DNA from: Paludibacter sp.
Lineage (GTDB): Bacteria > Bacteroidota > Bacteroidia > Bacteroidales > Paludibacteraceae
Length of the DNA stretch: 62,395 bases
Assembly (NCBI GenBank): GCA_024710005.1
Contig: JANJVQ010000026.1
Location: 1 to 62,395 of the forward strand
Reading direction: 5' to 3'
The notes under the pieces were generated by a model. That model worked only from the letters and a program-made list of their open reading frames with translations. It made no database searches and was not told the DNA's origin. Shown here piece after piece: positions 37,513 to 46,513 of the stretch. A program made the translations under genes and the position numbers. Each line of letters begins with the position of its first letter. The stretch's first letter is position 1.

Positions 37513-39642
37513 ATGAAAGAAAACATGGAACCGGCTGAAGAGCCGAAAACAAACCCGGAAGAAGCAACCCCGGTTGTTGAATCCACTTCTGTTGAAGCAG
37601 AAGCCACCGAAGAAGTTGCTGAAGTAGTTGCAGAAGAAGCAGCTCCTGAAGTAAAACCTGCGGAAATTATTGAAGAAGCACCGTCCAAAAAACAGGAAGC
37701 ACCTGCAGCGCCCGTTGTAGAAGCTGAATTTGACTGGGATGCGTACGAAAAAGGTGACGCTCTGAGCGCATCAGCCAGAGAAGAACTTAAAAATATTTAT
37801 GACAACACACTGAATGCCATCAAGGATAAAGAAGTGGTTGAAGGTACGGTTATTTCGATTAACAAACGTGAAGTAGTTGTAAACGTTGGTTACAAATCAG
37901 ACGGTATCGTTCCGATGAGCGAATTCCGCTATAACCCTGAATTGAAAATCGGCGACAAGGTTGAAGTGTATATCGAAAGCCAGGAAGACAAAAAAGGACA
38001 GCTTATCCTTTCTCACAAACAAGCACGCGCTACCCGCTCATGGGATCGCGTAAACGAAGCGCTGGAATCTCAGGAAATCGTGAAAGGTTTCGTGAAATGC
38101 CGCACAAAAGGTGGTATGATCGTGGATATCTTCGGTATCGAAGCATTCTTACCGGGATCTCAAATCGACGTGAAACCAATCCGCGATTACGATGTATTCG
38201 TGAATAAAACCATGGAATTCAAGGTGATTAAAATCAACCATGAATTTAAAAACGTGGTGGTATCGCACAAAGCGCTTATTGAAGCTGAACTCGAAAACCA
38301 GAAGAAAGAAATCATCGGCAAACTGCAGAAAGGTCAGATCCTGGAAGGTACTGTTAAAAACATTACTTCTTATGGTGTATTCATCGACCTGGGTGGCGTT
38401 GACGGATTGATTCACATTACCGACCTGTCATGGGGACGTGTTTCTCATCCGGAAGAAATCGTAACACTTGATCAGAAAATCAACGTGGTTATTCTTGATT
38501 TCGATGACGAAAAGAAACGTATCGCTTTAGGTCTGAAACAACTTTCTGCTCATCCTTGGGATGCACTTGATGCAGACCTGAAAGTGGGTGACAAAGTGAA
38601 AGGTAAAGTAGTGGTGATGGCCGACTATGGCGCATTCGTTGAAATTGCTCCGGGTGTGGAAGGTTTGATTCACGTATCTGAAATGAGCTGGTCTCAGCAC
38701 CTGCGTTCTGCTCAGGACTTCCTGAAAGTAGGCGACGAAGTTGAAACTGTAATCCTGACATTAGACCGTGAAGAACGTAAAATGTCACTGGGTATCAAAC
38801 AACTGAAATCAGACCCATGGGAAAATATCGAAGAAAAATATGCCATCGGCACCAAACACACCGCTAAAGTTCGCAACTTCACCAATTTCGGTGTATTTGT
38901 TGAAATCGAAGAAGGTGTTGACGGATTGATCCATATTTCTGACTTGTCATGGACCAAGAAAGTAAAACATCCATCTGAATTTACACAGATTGGAAGTGAA
39001 ATCGATGTTCAGGTACTCGAAATCGACAAAGCTAACCGCCGTTTGAGCCTTGGCCACAAACAAATCGAAGAAAATCCTTGGGATGTACTGGAAACCATGT
39101 TCACCGTCGACAGCATCCACGAAGGTGTGATTGTTGAAATGATGGACAAAGGCGCCGTAATTTCTCTGCCTTATGGTGTGGAAGGTTTCGCAACTCCGAA
39201 ACACCTGGTTAAAGAAGACGGTTCACAGGCTCAGGTTGATGAAAAATTATCTTTCAAGGTAATTGAATTCAACAAAGACGCGAAACGCATCATTCTTTCA
39301 CACAGCCGTATCCACGAAGATGCCAAACGTGCAGAAAAAGCTCCGGCAGAAACTGCAGGTGAAGCACCGAAGAAAGCTGCTGCCAGAAAACCAAAGAAAG
39401 AAGAAAGCGCACCTGCTCAGAACATCGAAAAAACTACTTTAGGCGACATCCAGTCATTAGCTGACCTGAAAGATCAGTTGGTAAGCGCTGCTGCCGAGAA
39501 GATGGAGAAAGCAGAAAAAGCAAAAAAAGCTGCCAAAGCAAAAGCTGAAGAAGTAGCTGAAGAGGCTGCCGAAGAAGCTCCTAAGAAATCAACCAAAAAA
39601 GCAAAGAAAGACGAAGAAGCTGAAGAAGCAACTGAAGCTTAA
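37513..39642 (+). CDS. rpsA: 30S ribosomal protein S1 with acidic N-terminal and Lys/Ala-rich C-terminal extensions
   Basis: This 709-residue S1 protein has six S1/OB-fold repeats spanning roughly residues 105-610, with repeated motifs such as GVFIDLGGVDGLIHITDLSWG and GLIHVSEMSW. Residues 1-85 are rich in Glu, Ala, Val and Pro. The last about 90 are Lys/Ala/Glu-rich, with KKAAARKPKK near their start and KKSTKKAKK near the end. S1 binds mRNA and aids initiation on the 30S subunit, which matters in a lineage that rarely uses Shine-Dalgarno pairing. E. coli S1 is 557 residues, so the extensions add about 150. Confidence 0.96.
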   Translation: MKENMEPAEEPKTNPEEATPVVESTSVEAEATEEVAEVVAEEAAPEVKPAEIIEEAPSKKQEAPAAPVVEAEFDWDAYEKGDALSASAREELKNIYDNTLNAIKDKEVVEGTVISINKREVVVNVGYKSDGIVPMSEFRYNPELKIGDKVEVYIESQEDKKGQLILSHKQARATRSWDRVNEALESQEIVKGFVKCRTKGGMIVDIFGIEAFLPGSQIDVKPIRDYDVFVNKTMEFKVIKINHEFKNVVVSHKALIEAELENQKKEIIGKLQKGQILEGTVKNITSYGVFIDLGGVDGLIHITDLSWGRVSHPEEIVTLDQKINVVILDFDDEKKRIALGLKQLSAHPWDALDADLKVGDKVKGKVVVMADYGAFVEIAPGVEGLIHVSEMSWSQHLRSAQDFLKVGDEVETVILTLDREERKMSLGIKQLKSDPWENIEEKYAIGTKHTAKVRNFTNFGVFVEIEEGVDGLIHISDLSWTKKVKHPSEFTQIGSEIDVQVLEIDKANRRLSLGHKQIEENPWDVLETMFTVDSIHEGVIVEMMDKGAVISLPYGVEGFATPKHLVKEDGSQAQVDEKLSFKVIEFNKDAKRIILSHSRIHEDAKRAEKAPAETAGEAPKKAAARKPKKEESAPAQNIEKTTLGDIQSLADLKDQLVSAAAEKMEKAEKAKKAAKAKAEEVAEEAAEEAPKKSTKKAKKDEEAEEATEA

Positions 39643-39690
39643 TAAAGTATATTGGTTGACTTGCTTATCGAAAGCAGTTTAGCATAAAAG

Positions 39691-39722
39691 AACAGGGTAA
39701 ATCTGAATTGATTTACCCTGTT
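39691..39722. terminator. Bidirectional terminator between rpsA and the EEP-family gene
   Basis: A perfect 12-bp stem AACAGGGTAAAT/ATTTACCCTGTT (39691-39702 and 39711-39722) has an 8-nt loop and lies between two convergent genes. A short T-rich stretch follows on the plus strand. Confidence 0.75.
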
Positions 39723-39744
39723 TCATTTGTTGTATATTGAATCC

Positions 39745-40659
39745 CTATTTGAATACCAAGGTAGTAAGCACCGGAAAATGATCGGATGGCATACGTGCCT
39801 GAGATTGAATCAGTGTTGCTTCCTTAGGGAAGTTTGACGAAGAAATAATTTGTTGGTTATCCGTTCTTGCACGGTAAGTATCGGTTAGCACACCATACCG
39901 GTTCACTTTAAAATGATCGGTAACAAAAATATGATCTATACGCTTTTCTGTTACGAGATTTGGGTCAAAGTTATTAAACGTTCCATTCATAGCGTAATTA
40001 ATTTCAGCTGTTGTATACACATCTTTCAGCAAACCAGCTGTATTCAGCAATAAATAAGCTTCATTGAACTGATCCACATTGAAATCACCCATCAGGATAA
40101 CCGGCTCTCCGTTACACATCGATACAATTCTGTCGAGCACAAGCTTCGCGCTTTCCTGTCTGGCGATCACGCCGATATGATCGAAATGCAAATTAAATAG
40201 CCAAAAGCTTCTGCAACCTTCCTTTATTTCAAATTTCCCCCAGGTGCAAATACGCGGCAATGCGGCATCCCACCCCTTATTGGGATGATCAGTTTTTTCG
40301 GACAACCAGAATGTGCCGAAGTCCAGCAAATTAAACTTGTTTCTTTTGTAAAATATGGGCGAGAACTCCCCTTTGTCCTTACCATTATCCCGCCCCACAC
40401 CAATATAATCATATTCAGGCAATGCATTCAGCATGTCATCGAGCTGACCTTTCACAACCTCCTGACTACCGAAAATATCAAAATCATGGAACTGAATTAA
40501 CTGACAAACAACAGGGGCACGCTGTTTCCAGCCATTACCGTTCTTCTCATCCCCCCTGTTATCATTCCGGATGTTGTAGGTAGCCACGTTTATTTGCTGA
40601 GCATAAGTTATCAACACATTGTTTAACGTCAGCAGAAAAAATAAAATGATGTATCTCAT
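39745..40659 (-). CDS. Endonuclease/exonuclease/phosphatase family protein, exported
   Basis: This 304-residue protein starts MRYIILFFLLTLNNVL, a signal peptide ending YAQQ. A longer frame from 40701 adds 14 residues before the signal and is disfavoured. The EEP fold is supported by VATYNIRNDN, GSQEVVKGQLDDML, VILMGDFNVDQ and the final MPSDHFPV catalytic histidine. Candidate activities are phosphodiesterase, sphingomyelinase-like or sugar-phosphatase in the periplasm. It is a lone leftward gene convergent with rpsA. Confidence 0.9.
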   Translation of the reverse strand: MRYIILFFLLTLNNVLITYAQQINVATYNIRNDNRGDEKNGNGWKQRAPVVCQLIQFHDFDIFGSQEVVKGQLDDMLNALPEYDYIGVGRDNGKDKGEFSPIFYKRNKFNLLDFGTFWLSEKTDHPNKGWDAALPRICTWGKFEIKEGCRSFWLFNLHFDHIGVIARQESAKLVLDRIVSMCNGEPVILMGDFNVDQFNEAYLLLNTAGLLKDVYTTAEINYAMNGTFNNFDPNLVTEKRIDHIFVTDHFKVNRYGVLTDTYRARTDNQQIISSSNFPKEATLIQSQARMPSDHFPVLTTLVFK

Positions 40660-40700
40660 AAATATAAAAATTGAATTGTTTGTAATGTTGCAAAGCAACA

Positions 40701-40708
40701 CAAAGTTA
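40701..40708 (-). promoter_or_regulatory. Minus-7 element for the EEP-family gene
   Basis: The minus strand reads TAACTTTG, fitting TAnnTTTG, 42 bp before the preferred ATG at 40659. It overlaps the start of the longer frame, which supports the shorter start. Confidence 0.5.
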
Positions 40709-40903
40709 AAAATTTAATGCTTTTGCTGGAAAATAATAATATATTTTATGATTTTCTGATAAGGTTTTTTCCTCAATTGGCGCTAACCAGCAGCATTATC
40801 GGGCAAATACAACCAACAAAAAAATAACATACGGATAAACATTCAGTTTATTTTTTTTGTTTTGAAATGAAAACTTATTTATTTCCCTGAAAAATCTGAT
40901 ATA

Positions 40904-42319
40904 TTGAATACGAATCCGGATACCGAAAGCAGCAACTTCACCCTTTGGCAGGAACTCAAAAACGCTATCAAAGGCACTGATGCTGATTACACTAAAATAA
41001 GCCTCAAAAGAGCAATTTTTTTACTTGCTATTCCCATGATGCTCGAATTAATCATGGAATCTACATTCGCCATTGCCGACATCTATTTCATTGGAAGTTT
41101 AGGTGCATCAGCTGTTGCAACCGTTGGTCTCACTGAAACTTACTTATACCTGCTATATTCTCTGGCAATGGGATTATCTATGGCAGTTACCGCCATTATC
41201 GCCCGGAGAACAGGAGAAAAGAACAGGGAAGAAAGTGGCAAAGCAGCTGTACAGGCAATTTTCCTGGGCCTGTTGGTTTCGGTTCCTTTTGCCATTGGAG
41301 GCATTTTTTATGCGAAAGAACTTCTTGGTTTAATGGGGGCCGATGCATGGGCAATTGAACATGGGTATAAATACACCCAGTGGATGCTTGGTAGCAATGC
41401 AGTTATCATCCTCTTATTTGTCATCAATGCCATTTTCAGAGGTGCAGGCGATGCCGCGATTGCCATGAAAATCCTCTGGGTTGCCAACGGCGTGAACATC
41501 ATTTTAGATCCGATTCTGATCAACGGGTGGGGTTTTATCCCGGCTTACGGCATTGAAGGAGCCGGAATCGCAACCACCATCGGACGGGGCATAGGGGTAA
41601 TCGGACAAATTTGGGTTTTATTTAAAGGCAACAAACACATCAAAGTCAGTGTACAACAAATTGTTTGGGATGCAAAGGTACTGTTGAACATCATCCGGAC
41701 TTCTTTAGGCGGAATCGGACAAAATATTGTCGCGATGACCTCCTGGATATTTCTGATGCGCATCTTGTCGGATGTGGGAAGTGAAGCCGTTGCCGGGTCT
41801 ACCATAGCATTACGTATCATGATGTTTACCATGATGCCGGCCTGGGGCATGTCGAACGCGGCCGCAACGCTGGTCGGACAGAACCTGGGCGCCGGAAGTC
41901 CTGAAAGAGCAGAGTCGTCAGTGTGGAAAATCGGCGGGTATAATATGATTTTCTTAGGATTCGTTTCCGTTTTCTATTTCATCTTCAACAAAGAACTCAT
42001 GGGTTTTTTCACAACTGATGCGGATGTAATCAGCATCGGGTCAGAATGGTTGAGAATACTCTCCTATTCTTTCCTTGTTTACGGTTGGTGGATGGTTTCG
42101 GTTCAGGCTTTCAACGGCGCCGGCGACACCCGCACGCCAACACTGATTAACGTTGTGTTTTTCTGGATGATACAAATTCCTTTGTCCTATTATCTGGCGA
42201 TTCATCTCGGCTGGCAACATTCGGGTGTTTTCTGGGGTGTGTTTATCTCCGAGACATCTGTGGGTTTATTTACCTTGTGGTTATTTTCAAGAGGCAAATG
42301 GAAAACAACAACAGTATAA
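40904..42319 (+). CDS. MATE-family multidrug/sodium antiporter
   Basis: This 471-residue protein has 12 predicted helices in two related halves (IADIYFIGSLGASAVATVGLTE and the second-half SWIFLMRILSDVGSEAVAGSTIALR). It is typical of MATE exporters that expel drugs or metabolites using a cation gradient. The start is a TTG at 40904; an in-frame stop lies at 40868-40870 and no ATG occurs before residue about 45, so TTG initiation is needed for full length. No regulator gene is adjacent. Confidence 0.9.
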   Translation: MNTNPDTESSNFTLWQELKNAIKGTDADYTKISLKRAIFLLAIPMMLELIMESTFAIADIYFIGSLGASAVATVGLTETYLYLLYSLAMGLSMAVTAIIARRTGEKNREESGKAAVQAIFLGLLVSVPFAIGGIFYAKELLGLMGADAWAIEHGYKYTQWMLGSNAVIILLFVINAIFRGAGDAAIAMKILWVANGVNIILDPILINGWGFIPAYGIEGAGIATTIGRGIGVIGQIWVLFKGNKHIKVSVQQIVWDAKVLLNIIRTSLGGIGQNIVAMTSWIFLMRILSDVGSEAVAGSTIALRIMMFTMMPAWGMSNAAATLVGQNLGAGSPERAESSVWKIGGYNMIFLGFVSVFYFIFNKELMGFFTTDADVISIGSEWLRILSYSFLVYGWWMVSVQAFNGAGDTRTPTLINVVFFWMIQIPLSYYLAIHLGWQHSGVFWGVFISETSVGLFTLWLFSRGKWKTTTV

Positions 42320-42366
42320 AATCAACATTAAATCATTATAATACAAACAATTAAAATCAATCTATT

Positions 42367-42804
42367 ATGTCAACAGTTAGCACTTACCTCAATTTCACGA
42401 GAGATACAGAAGCCGCGTTCGACTTCTACAAAACCGTTTTTAACACTGAATACATTCATCCTCCCATGCGATTTGGTGATATACCCGCGCAGGAAGGCGC
42501 ACCGGAAATACCCGAATCCGACCGGAAACTGATCATGCACGCCGAGTTGCCTATTCTGGGCGGTCACATGCTGATGGGTACTGATGCCCCTGAATCTATG
42601 GGCTTCACACTTCATCAGGGAAATAACGTTTATATCATGTTACAACCCGACACCCGGGAAGAAACAAAACGTCTTTTTAATGCGCTTGCTACAGGAGGTA
42701 TTGTAGAACAGGATCTTCAGGACATGTTCTGGGGCGACTACTACGGAAGTTGTAAAGATAAATTCGGTGTACAGTGGATGTTTAACTGTACAGAAAAGAA
42801 ATAA
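42367..42804 (+). CDS. VOC-superfamily (PhnB-like/glyoxalase-fold) protein
   Basis: This 145-residue PhnB-like VOC protein has the YLNFTRDTEAAFDFYKTVF start, a MHAELPILGGHMLMGTD core and a WGDYYGSCKDKFGVQWMFN ending. Members are metal-binding dioxygenase or lyase folds with few defined substrates. The next gene, 3 bp downstream, begins as a second VOC protein but is cut off, so this was once a tandem pair. Confidence 0.88.
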   Translation: MSTVSTYLNFTRDTEAAFDFYKTVFNTEYIHPPMRFGDIPAQEGAPEIPESDRKLIMHAELPILGGHMLMGTDAPESMGFTLHQGNNVYIMLQPDTREETKRLFNALATGGIVEQDLQDMFWGDYYGSCKDKFGVQWMFNCTEKK

Positions 42805-42807
42805 ACC

Positions 42808-42945
42808 ATGAACAAAAACATCTATCCCTGCCTCTGGTTTGACGGAAATGCACCCGAGGCTGCCAGATTTTACTGTTCTGTGTTCAACAACACAAAAATA
42901 TGGTTATTAAAAGTATCTTTGTTGAAATTAATCCTCAAAAAATGA
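42808..42945 (+). pseudogene. Truncated second VOC-family gene (island breakpoint)
   Basis: The frame starts MNKNIYPCLWFDGNAPEAARFYCSVFNNTKI, split here as a standard N-terminus of 3-demethylubiquinone-methyltransferase-like VOC proteins up to about residue 31. Confidence 0.
42914..42921 (+). promoter_or_regulatory. Minus-7 element for the SGNH hydrolase gene
   Basis: TATCTTTG fits TAnnTTTG and lies 20 bp before the ATG at 42942, just inside the foreign side of the VOC breakpoint. No minus-33 TTTG is found upstream, as the DNA there is the interrupted gene. Confidence 0.5.
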
Positions 42946-43610
42946 AAAGAAGATCAGTAATTATTATTGCCATCAGCATTCTTATTTCAACATTATTCAT
43001 CCTTACCGCTTTTACTGAAAAGAAACCGAGGATTCTGATTATCGGAGATTCCATTTCTATTGGCTATACCCCTTTTGTAAAAAAACATTTTGCGGATCGG
43101 GCCATCGTTTTACATAACCCCGGAAATGCCCAACATACGGGTACCGGATTGGAGAAAATCAGAGAATGGGCAGGTAATGGAGATTGGGATATCATTCAGT
43201 TCAACTGGGGACTTTGGGATTTATGTTACAGGAATCCTGAGTCAAAAAGCAAGGGAAACCGTGATAGAATTAACGGAAAAATCACTTTTACGGTAGCTGA
43301 GTATGAAGCAAATTTAGATTCGTTAGTTACCATATTGAAAGAAATATCCGATGCAAAACTGATTTTCGTCACAACAACCTGTGTTCCAGAAAATGAAGCA
43401 GGCAGATTTGCCAGCGATGTCGTCAAATACAACAAAGCAGCAAAACGTGTGATGAAAAAACATGGTATTCCCGTAAATGACATTTACAAGGCATCCATTC
43501 CTATACACAAAAAATCAGGACTGGGTGATGACAATGTACATTACACTCCTGAGGGATACGAACAGCTTGGGAGACTTATCTCTGACTATTTATCGAAAAG
43601 ATTGAAATAA
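42942..43610 (+). CDS. SGNH/GDSL hydrolase, exported
   Basis: This 222-residue protein starts MKRRSVIIIAISILI, a signal peptide or membrane anchor. A longer frame from 42900 is disfavoured because it begins inside the VOC remnant. The SGNH motifs are block I IIGDSISIG with the catalytic Ser, a Gly/Asn region (NPGNAQH, NWGLWD) and block V DNVHYTPEG with Asp and His. It likely removes acyl groups from a carbohydrate or lipid in the periplasm. It is the first complete gene of the accessory segment. Confidence 0.88.
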   Translation: MKRRSVIIIAISILISTLFILTAFTEKKPRILIIGDSISIGYTPFVKKHFADRAIVLHNPGNAQHTGTGLEKIREWAGNGDWDIIQFNWGLWDLCYRNPESKSKGNRDRINGKITFTVAEYEANLDSLVTILKEISDAKLIFVTTTCVPENEAGRFASDVVKYNKAAKRVMKKHGIPVNDIYKASIPIHKKSGLGDDNVHYTPEGYEQLGRLISDYLSKRLK

Positions 43611-43688
43611 ATTTGAAATCAAATTTCAATATTCAAAAGATTTGACTTTCAGGGACAATTAATATGTGGTAAACGTGATCTCTCTGAA

Positions 43689-44303
43689 ATGTATGGAATA
43701 GAAACAAGCGCATTAAAACAAGCTGTCAGATGCAATATTGAAAGGTTTGAAGGGGACGATTTCACATTTGAACTAACACCGGATGAAGTGCAAGAACTTT
43801 CAAGGTCACAGATTGTGATCATGAACAGTGGTAGAGGTTATAATATCAAATATGCTCCTTTTGCCTTTACTGAGTTAGGCGTTGCAATGCTAAGTAGTGT
43901 GCTTAACTTAAAAACAGCTATTGAAATAAACAGAGGGATAATGAGGGCATTTATCACTGTCAGACAACTACTGATTAATCCTCCATTTGACAAGGCATCA
44001 GAACTCCAACAAGAAATTACTGAGCTTAAACAATACATGAACGAGATCCTTACTGACCAAAATTACATTAATGAAGATACTCGCCTGCAATTAGAGTTAA
44101 TCAATCAAACATTGGCTGAATTACAAGCAGAAAAAAGGCAAACTAACAAACCACGTAGGCGAATTGGGTATAATTGGGAGGAAGAAAAGAAGGATAAGCA
44201 ACACATAAAAAACGATGAGTATGACATAAAACGACTGATTAGAAAAGTTAGTCAAAACCACGGATATGCGAACGACAGTCAACTCATTGAAGTACTCGAT
44301 TAA
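43689..44303 (+). CDS. ORF6N-domain protein, N-terminally eroded
   Basis: The 204-residue frame matches an ORF6N (phage antirepressor-like, KilA-N relative) DNA-binding domain followed by a coiled coil (about 100-135). Similarity continues upstream of its ATG: the 24 codons from 43617 read in frame to GKRDLSEMYGIE, equivalent to the usual MLDRDLAELYGVE. That stretch has no ATG, GTG or TTG, and a stop lies at 43614-43616. The original start seems lost, so the gene is either a remnant or initiates late at 43689. Such proteins are common on prophages and mobile islands. Confidence 0.72.
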   Translation: MYGIETSALKQAVRCNIERFEGDDFTFELTPDEVQELSRSQIVIMNSGRGYNIKYAPFAFTELGVAMLSSVLNLKTAIEINRGIMRAFITVRQLLINPPFDKASELQQEITELKQYMNEILTDQNYINEDTRLQLELINQTLAELQAEKRQTNKPRRRIGYNWEEEKKDKQHIKNDEYDIKRLIRKVSQNHGYANDSQLIEVLD

Positions 44304-44436
44304 AAACCCAGACAAGTTACTATGTTTCGATAAATGACTGAAAAACACAATTGAATATAGGAAAATCTACTTTCACAACCTTTATTGCTTACTTATAAAG
44401 CAAAGACAGAAAACGCTATTTATATAACCTAAAACT

Positions 44437-44467
44437 TTTGCTAAAACCAAATAATTAAATATCTTTG
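44437..44467 (+). promoter_or_regulatory. Full promoter for the BamE-like lipoprotein gene
   Basis: TTTG (44437-44440), exactly 19 bp, then TATCTTTG (44460-44467) is a complete minus-33/minus-7 pair. The leader to the ATG at 44531 is about 55 nt. Confidence 0.75.
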
Positions 44468-44530
44468 TTATTCATATCTGATGTTAATGAATAAATTCCC
44501 CAAGTTAGTTAAACACAAATCACTATTAAC

Positions 44531-44911
44531 ATGAAAAAGCACACAAATTTTCTATTTGCTACATTTTTTACAATACTAATTTCTACTTTATATTCTTGCT
44601 CTTTACATCAAAACCTAAGTTTATCTTATAAATTGTATGAAGGAATGTCAAAGAATGAGGTTGAATCAATAATGGGCATACCTGCAAAAAGTGATTTTTA
44701 TAAAAATGTTGAAGAATGGCATTATTGTAAAACAGGCTACTCGGGTGCTGATCAATTTTTAGCACTTTATTTTTATGATGGTAAATTAATTGCTAAAAAG
44801 AACTATTCTGTTACTTTCTCTGAAGCAGGTGCTTATGGATCATGTGAGAACTTCATTAAAAGAGGTAATTATCGTGAACCTGAAGTTGTTGTAGAAATAA
44901 GATCAAGATAA
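44531..44911 (+). CDS. Small BamE/SmpA-like lipoprotein
   Basis: This 126-residue predicted lipoprotein has a signal ending LYSCSLH (Cys23). The mature part has the BamE/OmlA-type turn GMSKNEVESIMGIPAKSD followed by a beta hairpin with aromatic residues (EEWHYCKTG). Proteins with this fold bind other envelope proteins. It has its own strong promoter and lies 27 bp before a small membrane protein gene. The specific role is unknown, and similarity to BamE is at fold level only. Confidence 0.75.
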   Translation: MKKHTNFLFATFFTILISTLYSCSLHQNLSLSYKLYEGMSKNEVESIMGIPAKSDFYKNVEEWHYCKTGYSGADQFLALYFYDGKLIAKKNYSVTFSEAGAYGSCENFIKRGNYREPEVVVEIRSR

Positions 44912-44938
44912 ATAAACACTCAACGAACCAAATGTATT

Positions 44939-45250
44939 ATGAAAAAAATTGCAAATTTCATCATAACAGCTTTGATTGTAATCACCACGTTAGGTAGCGC
45001 ATCATACCTTAGGGCTTTACTAAATTCAAGAGGAGAGTTTTCTGAAATATTCTGGTTAATAGTAATTAGCATAATAATATTAGGATTGTTAGCGTTTGCC
45101 AAATACAAAATTAACAATAAATCAAACGACAAGAACATCACACCAGAACCTTCAATTCAAGATGACTTTAATGTACCAATCTATATCAAGTATCTGTTTG
45201 TTTTTCTAATAGTGGCAGTAATTGGTGTGATAATATTTCTTTTCCTATAA
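44939..45250 (+). CDS. Small three-helix membrane protein, unknown
   Basis: This 103-residue protein has hydrophobic helices at about 5-26, 36-58 and 79-102, with a charged linker (KYKINNKSNDKNITPEP). No family is recognised. It follows the BamE-like lipoprotein gene by 27 bp in the same direction and is convergent with the ATPase gene. Codon use is AT-rich like the rest of this segment. Confidence 0.65.
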   Translation: MKKIANFIITALIVITTLGSASYLRALLNSRGEFSEIFWLIVISIIILGLLAFAKYKINNKSNDKNITPEPSIQDDFNVPIYIKYLFVFLIVAVIGVIIFLFL

Positions 45251-45269
45251 GCAATCTTAACTACTTCAA

Positions 45270-46454
45270 TTAGAATAATTCCCTGGGATTAATCTTTAAG
45301 AAATCCTCATAAGGAATTCCTCCTGTACCGACCAATAACATTTTATCAGGATGAAATCTCCCGTTAAATAGGTTCATTCCTTCGCTATCAGCGCTAGCTC
45401 CGCTTTTTATTTCCAATCCAATTACCTTGTTTCCTTTTTCGAGTATGAAATCTACTTCATTATTACCCTCGCGCCAGTAATGGAGATTATACCTCTCGGA
45501 AATTGAATGATTGAGCAAATGAGCGCCAACAGACGATTCAACCAGTCTGCCCCATAACTTTGGATTCACAATGACTGTTGAATAGGTTTCGTCGTCTTGC
45601 GACGTTAATAATGCGTTATTATATACCTGGAACTTTGGACTGGATGACCGTTGGCGAATTACACTTCCGGCATATTTCTCTAATCCACCTAACAAACCAC
45701 AATCAGATAATAATTTAAGATAGTTGGCCAAAGTCGTTGTATTCCCGGCATCCTGTAATTGCCCTATGATTTTGGTGTATGATAGAATCTGCCCTGAATA
45801 CAAGCAGCCAAGTTCGAATAGCCGTTTCAGCAATGCGGGTTTATCTACACGAGTCAGCATCAAAATATCTTTGGAAATGCTGGTCTCTATTAGGGAATCT
45901 TTTATGTAGTTTTTCCAACGCTCTTCATCTTCAATTAATGAAGCAGAGCCCGGATATCCACCGAAATAAACGTACTGTTCAATGGACCAGTCAAACGCGT
46001 CCTGCATTTCAGCAAACGACCAATGTCCAAGATAAAACGTCTCGAAACGTCCGGCCAGCGATTCCGTTAAACCTTTCTGAATAAGGAGGCGTGAAGAACC
46101 GAGCAGGATAACCTTGATATTTACATTCTCGCGGGTATCCTTATCCCATTGCTGTTTGACAATCTCACTCCAATTATCAATCTTTTGTATCTCATCAACC
46201 ACGAGAAGATATTCCGAAGCGCCGGAGGCTTTCATTCTCAACCTTGCTGTCTCCCAGACTTGCATCAGCCATGCCGAGTTAGTTGCCGCAATAGCATCGG
46301 CAGACTCATATACGTATGGAATGGATAATTGAGACAATAATTGGGTCACCATAGTGGTTTTACCCACTTGGCGAGGACCAAGGATTACCTGAATGAACTT
46401 TCGCGGCTCTTCTACTCTTGACTTAACTTGCTTTAAATATGGACGTTCGTACAT
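45270..46454 (-). CDS. AAA_14/DUF4143 ATPase (second copy of the family)
   Basis: This 394-residue protein has Walker A GPRQVGKTT (26-34) and Walker B LLVVDEIQ (Asp87, Glu88), and a DUF4143 C-terminal domain ending with a restriction-like HYWREGNNEVDFILEKGNKVIGLEIKSG segment. It is only distantly similar to the member at 25910-27124. Such genes behave as accessory elements in Bacteroidales. It has its own complete promoter and forms the right side of the island upstream of the tmRNA gene. Confidence 0.88.
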   Translation of the reverse strand: MYERPYLKQVKSRVEEPRKFIQVILGPRQVGKTTMVTQLLSQLSIPYVYESADAIAATNSAWLMQVWETARLRMKASGASEYLLVVDEIQKIDNWSEIVKQQWDKDTRENVNIKVILLGSSRLLIQKGLTESLAGRFETFYLGHWSFAEMQDAFDWSIEQYVYFGGYPGSASLIEDEERWKNYIKDSLIETSISKDILMLTRVDKPALLKRLFELGCLYSGQILSYTKIIGQLQDAGNTTTLANYLKLLSDCGLLGGLEKYAGSVIRQRSSSPKFQVYNNALLTSQDDETYSTVIVNPKLWGRLVESSVGAHLLNHSISERYNLHYWREGNNEVDFILEKGNKVIGLEIKSGASADSEGMNLFNGRFHPDKMLLVGTGGIPYEDFLKINPRELF

Positions 46455-46482
46455 TTTTAATAAATTTACTCAATAGCAAACG

Positions 46483-46513
46483 CAAATTTACTCAAAGTTC
46501 TTATATTGACAAA
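46483..46513 (-). promoter_or_regulatory. Full promoter for the second ATPase gene
   Basis: On the minus strand TTTG (46510-46513), exactly 19 bp, then TAAATTTG (46483-46490) forms a complete Bacteroidota promoter 29 bp before the ATG at 46454. Confidence 0.75.

Noticed and set aside
37485-37688. Leftward Ser/Ala/Thr-rich frame opposite the start of rpsA
   Set aside because: It is the mirror of the Glu/Ala/Val-rich coding sequence of S1 and has no support of its own.
42900-42941. Longer start for the SGNH hydrolase
   Set aside because: It would place 14 residues from the broken VOC gene junction before a good signal peptide.
43613-43629. Terminator after the SGNH gene (TTGAAAT-CAA-ATTTCAA)
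   Set aside because: The 7-bp stem is almost all A/T and lacks a T-run, so it is too weak to list.
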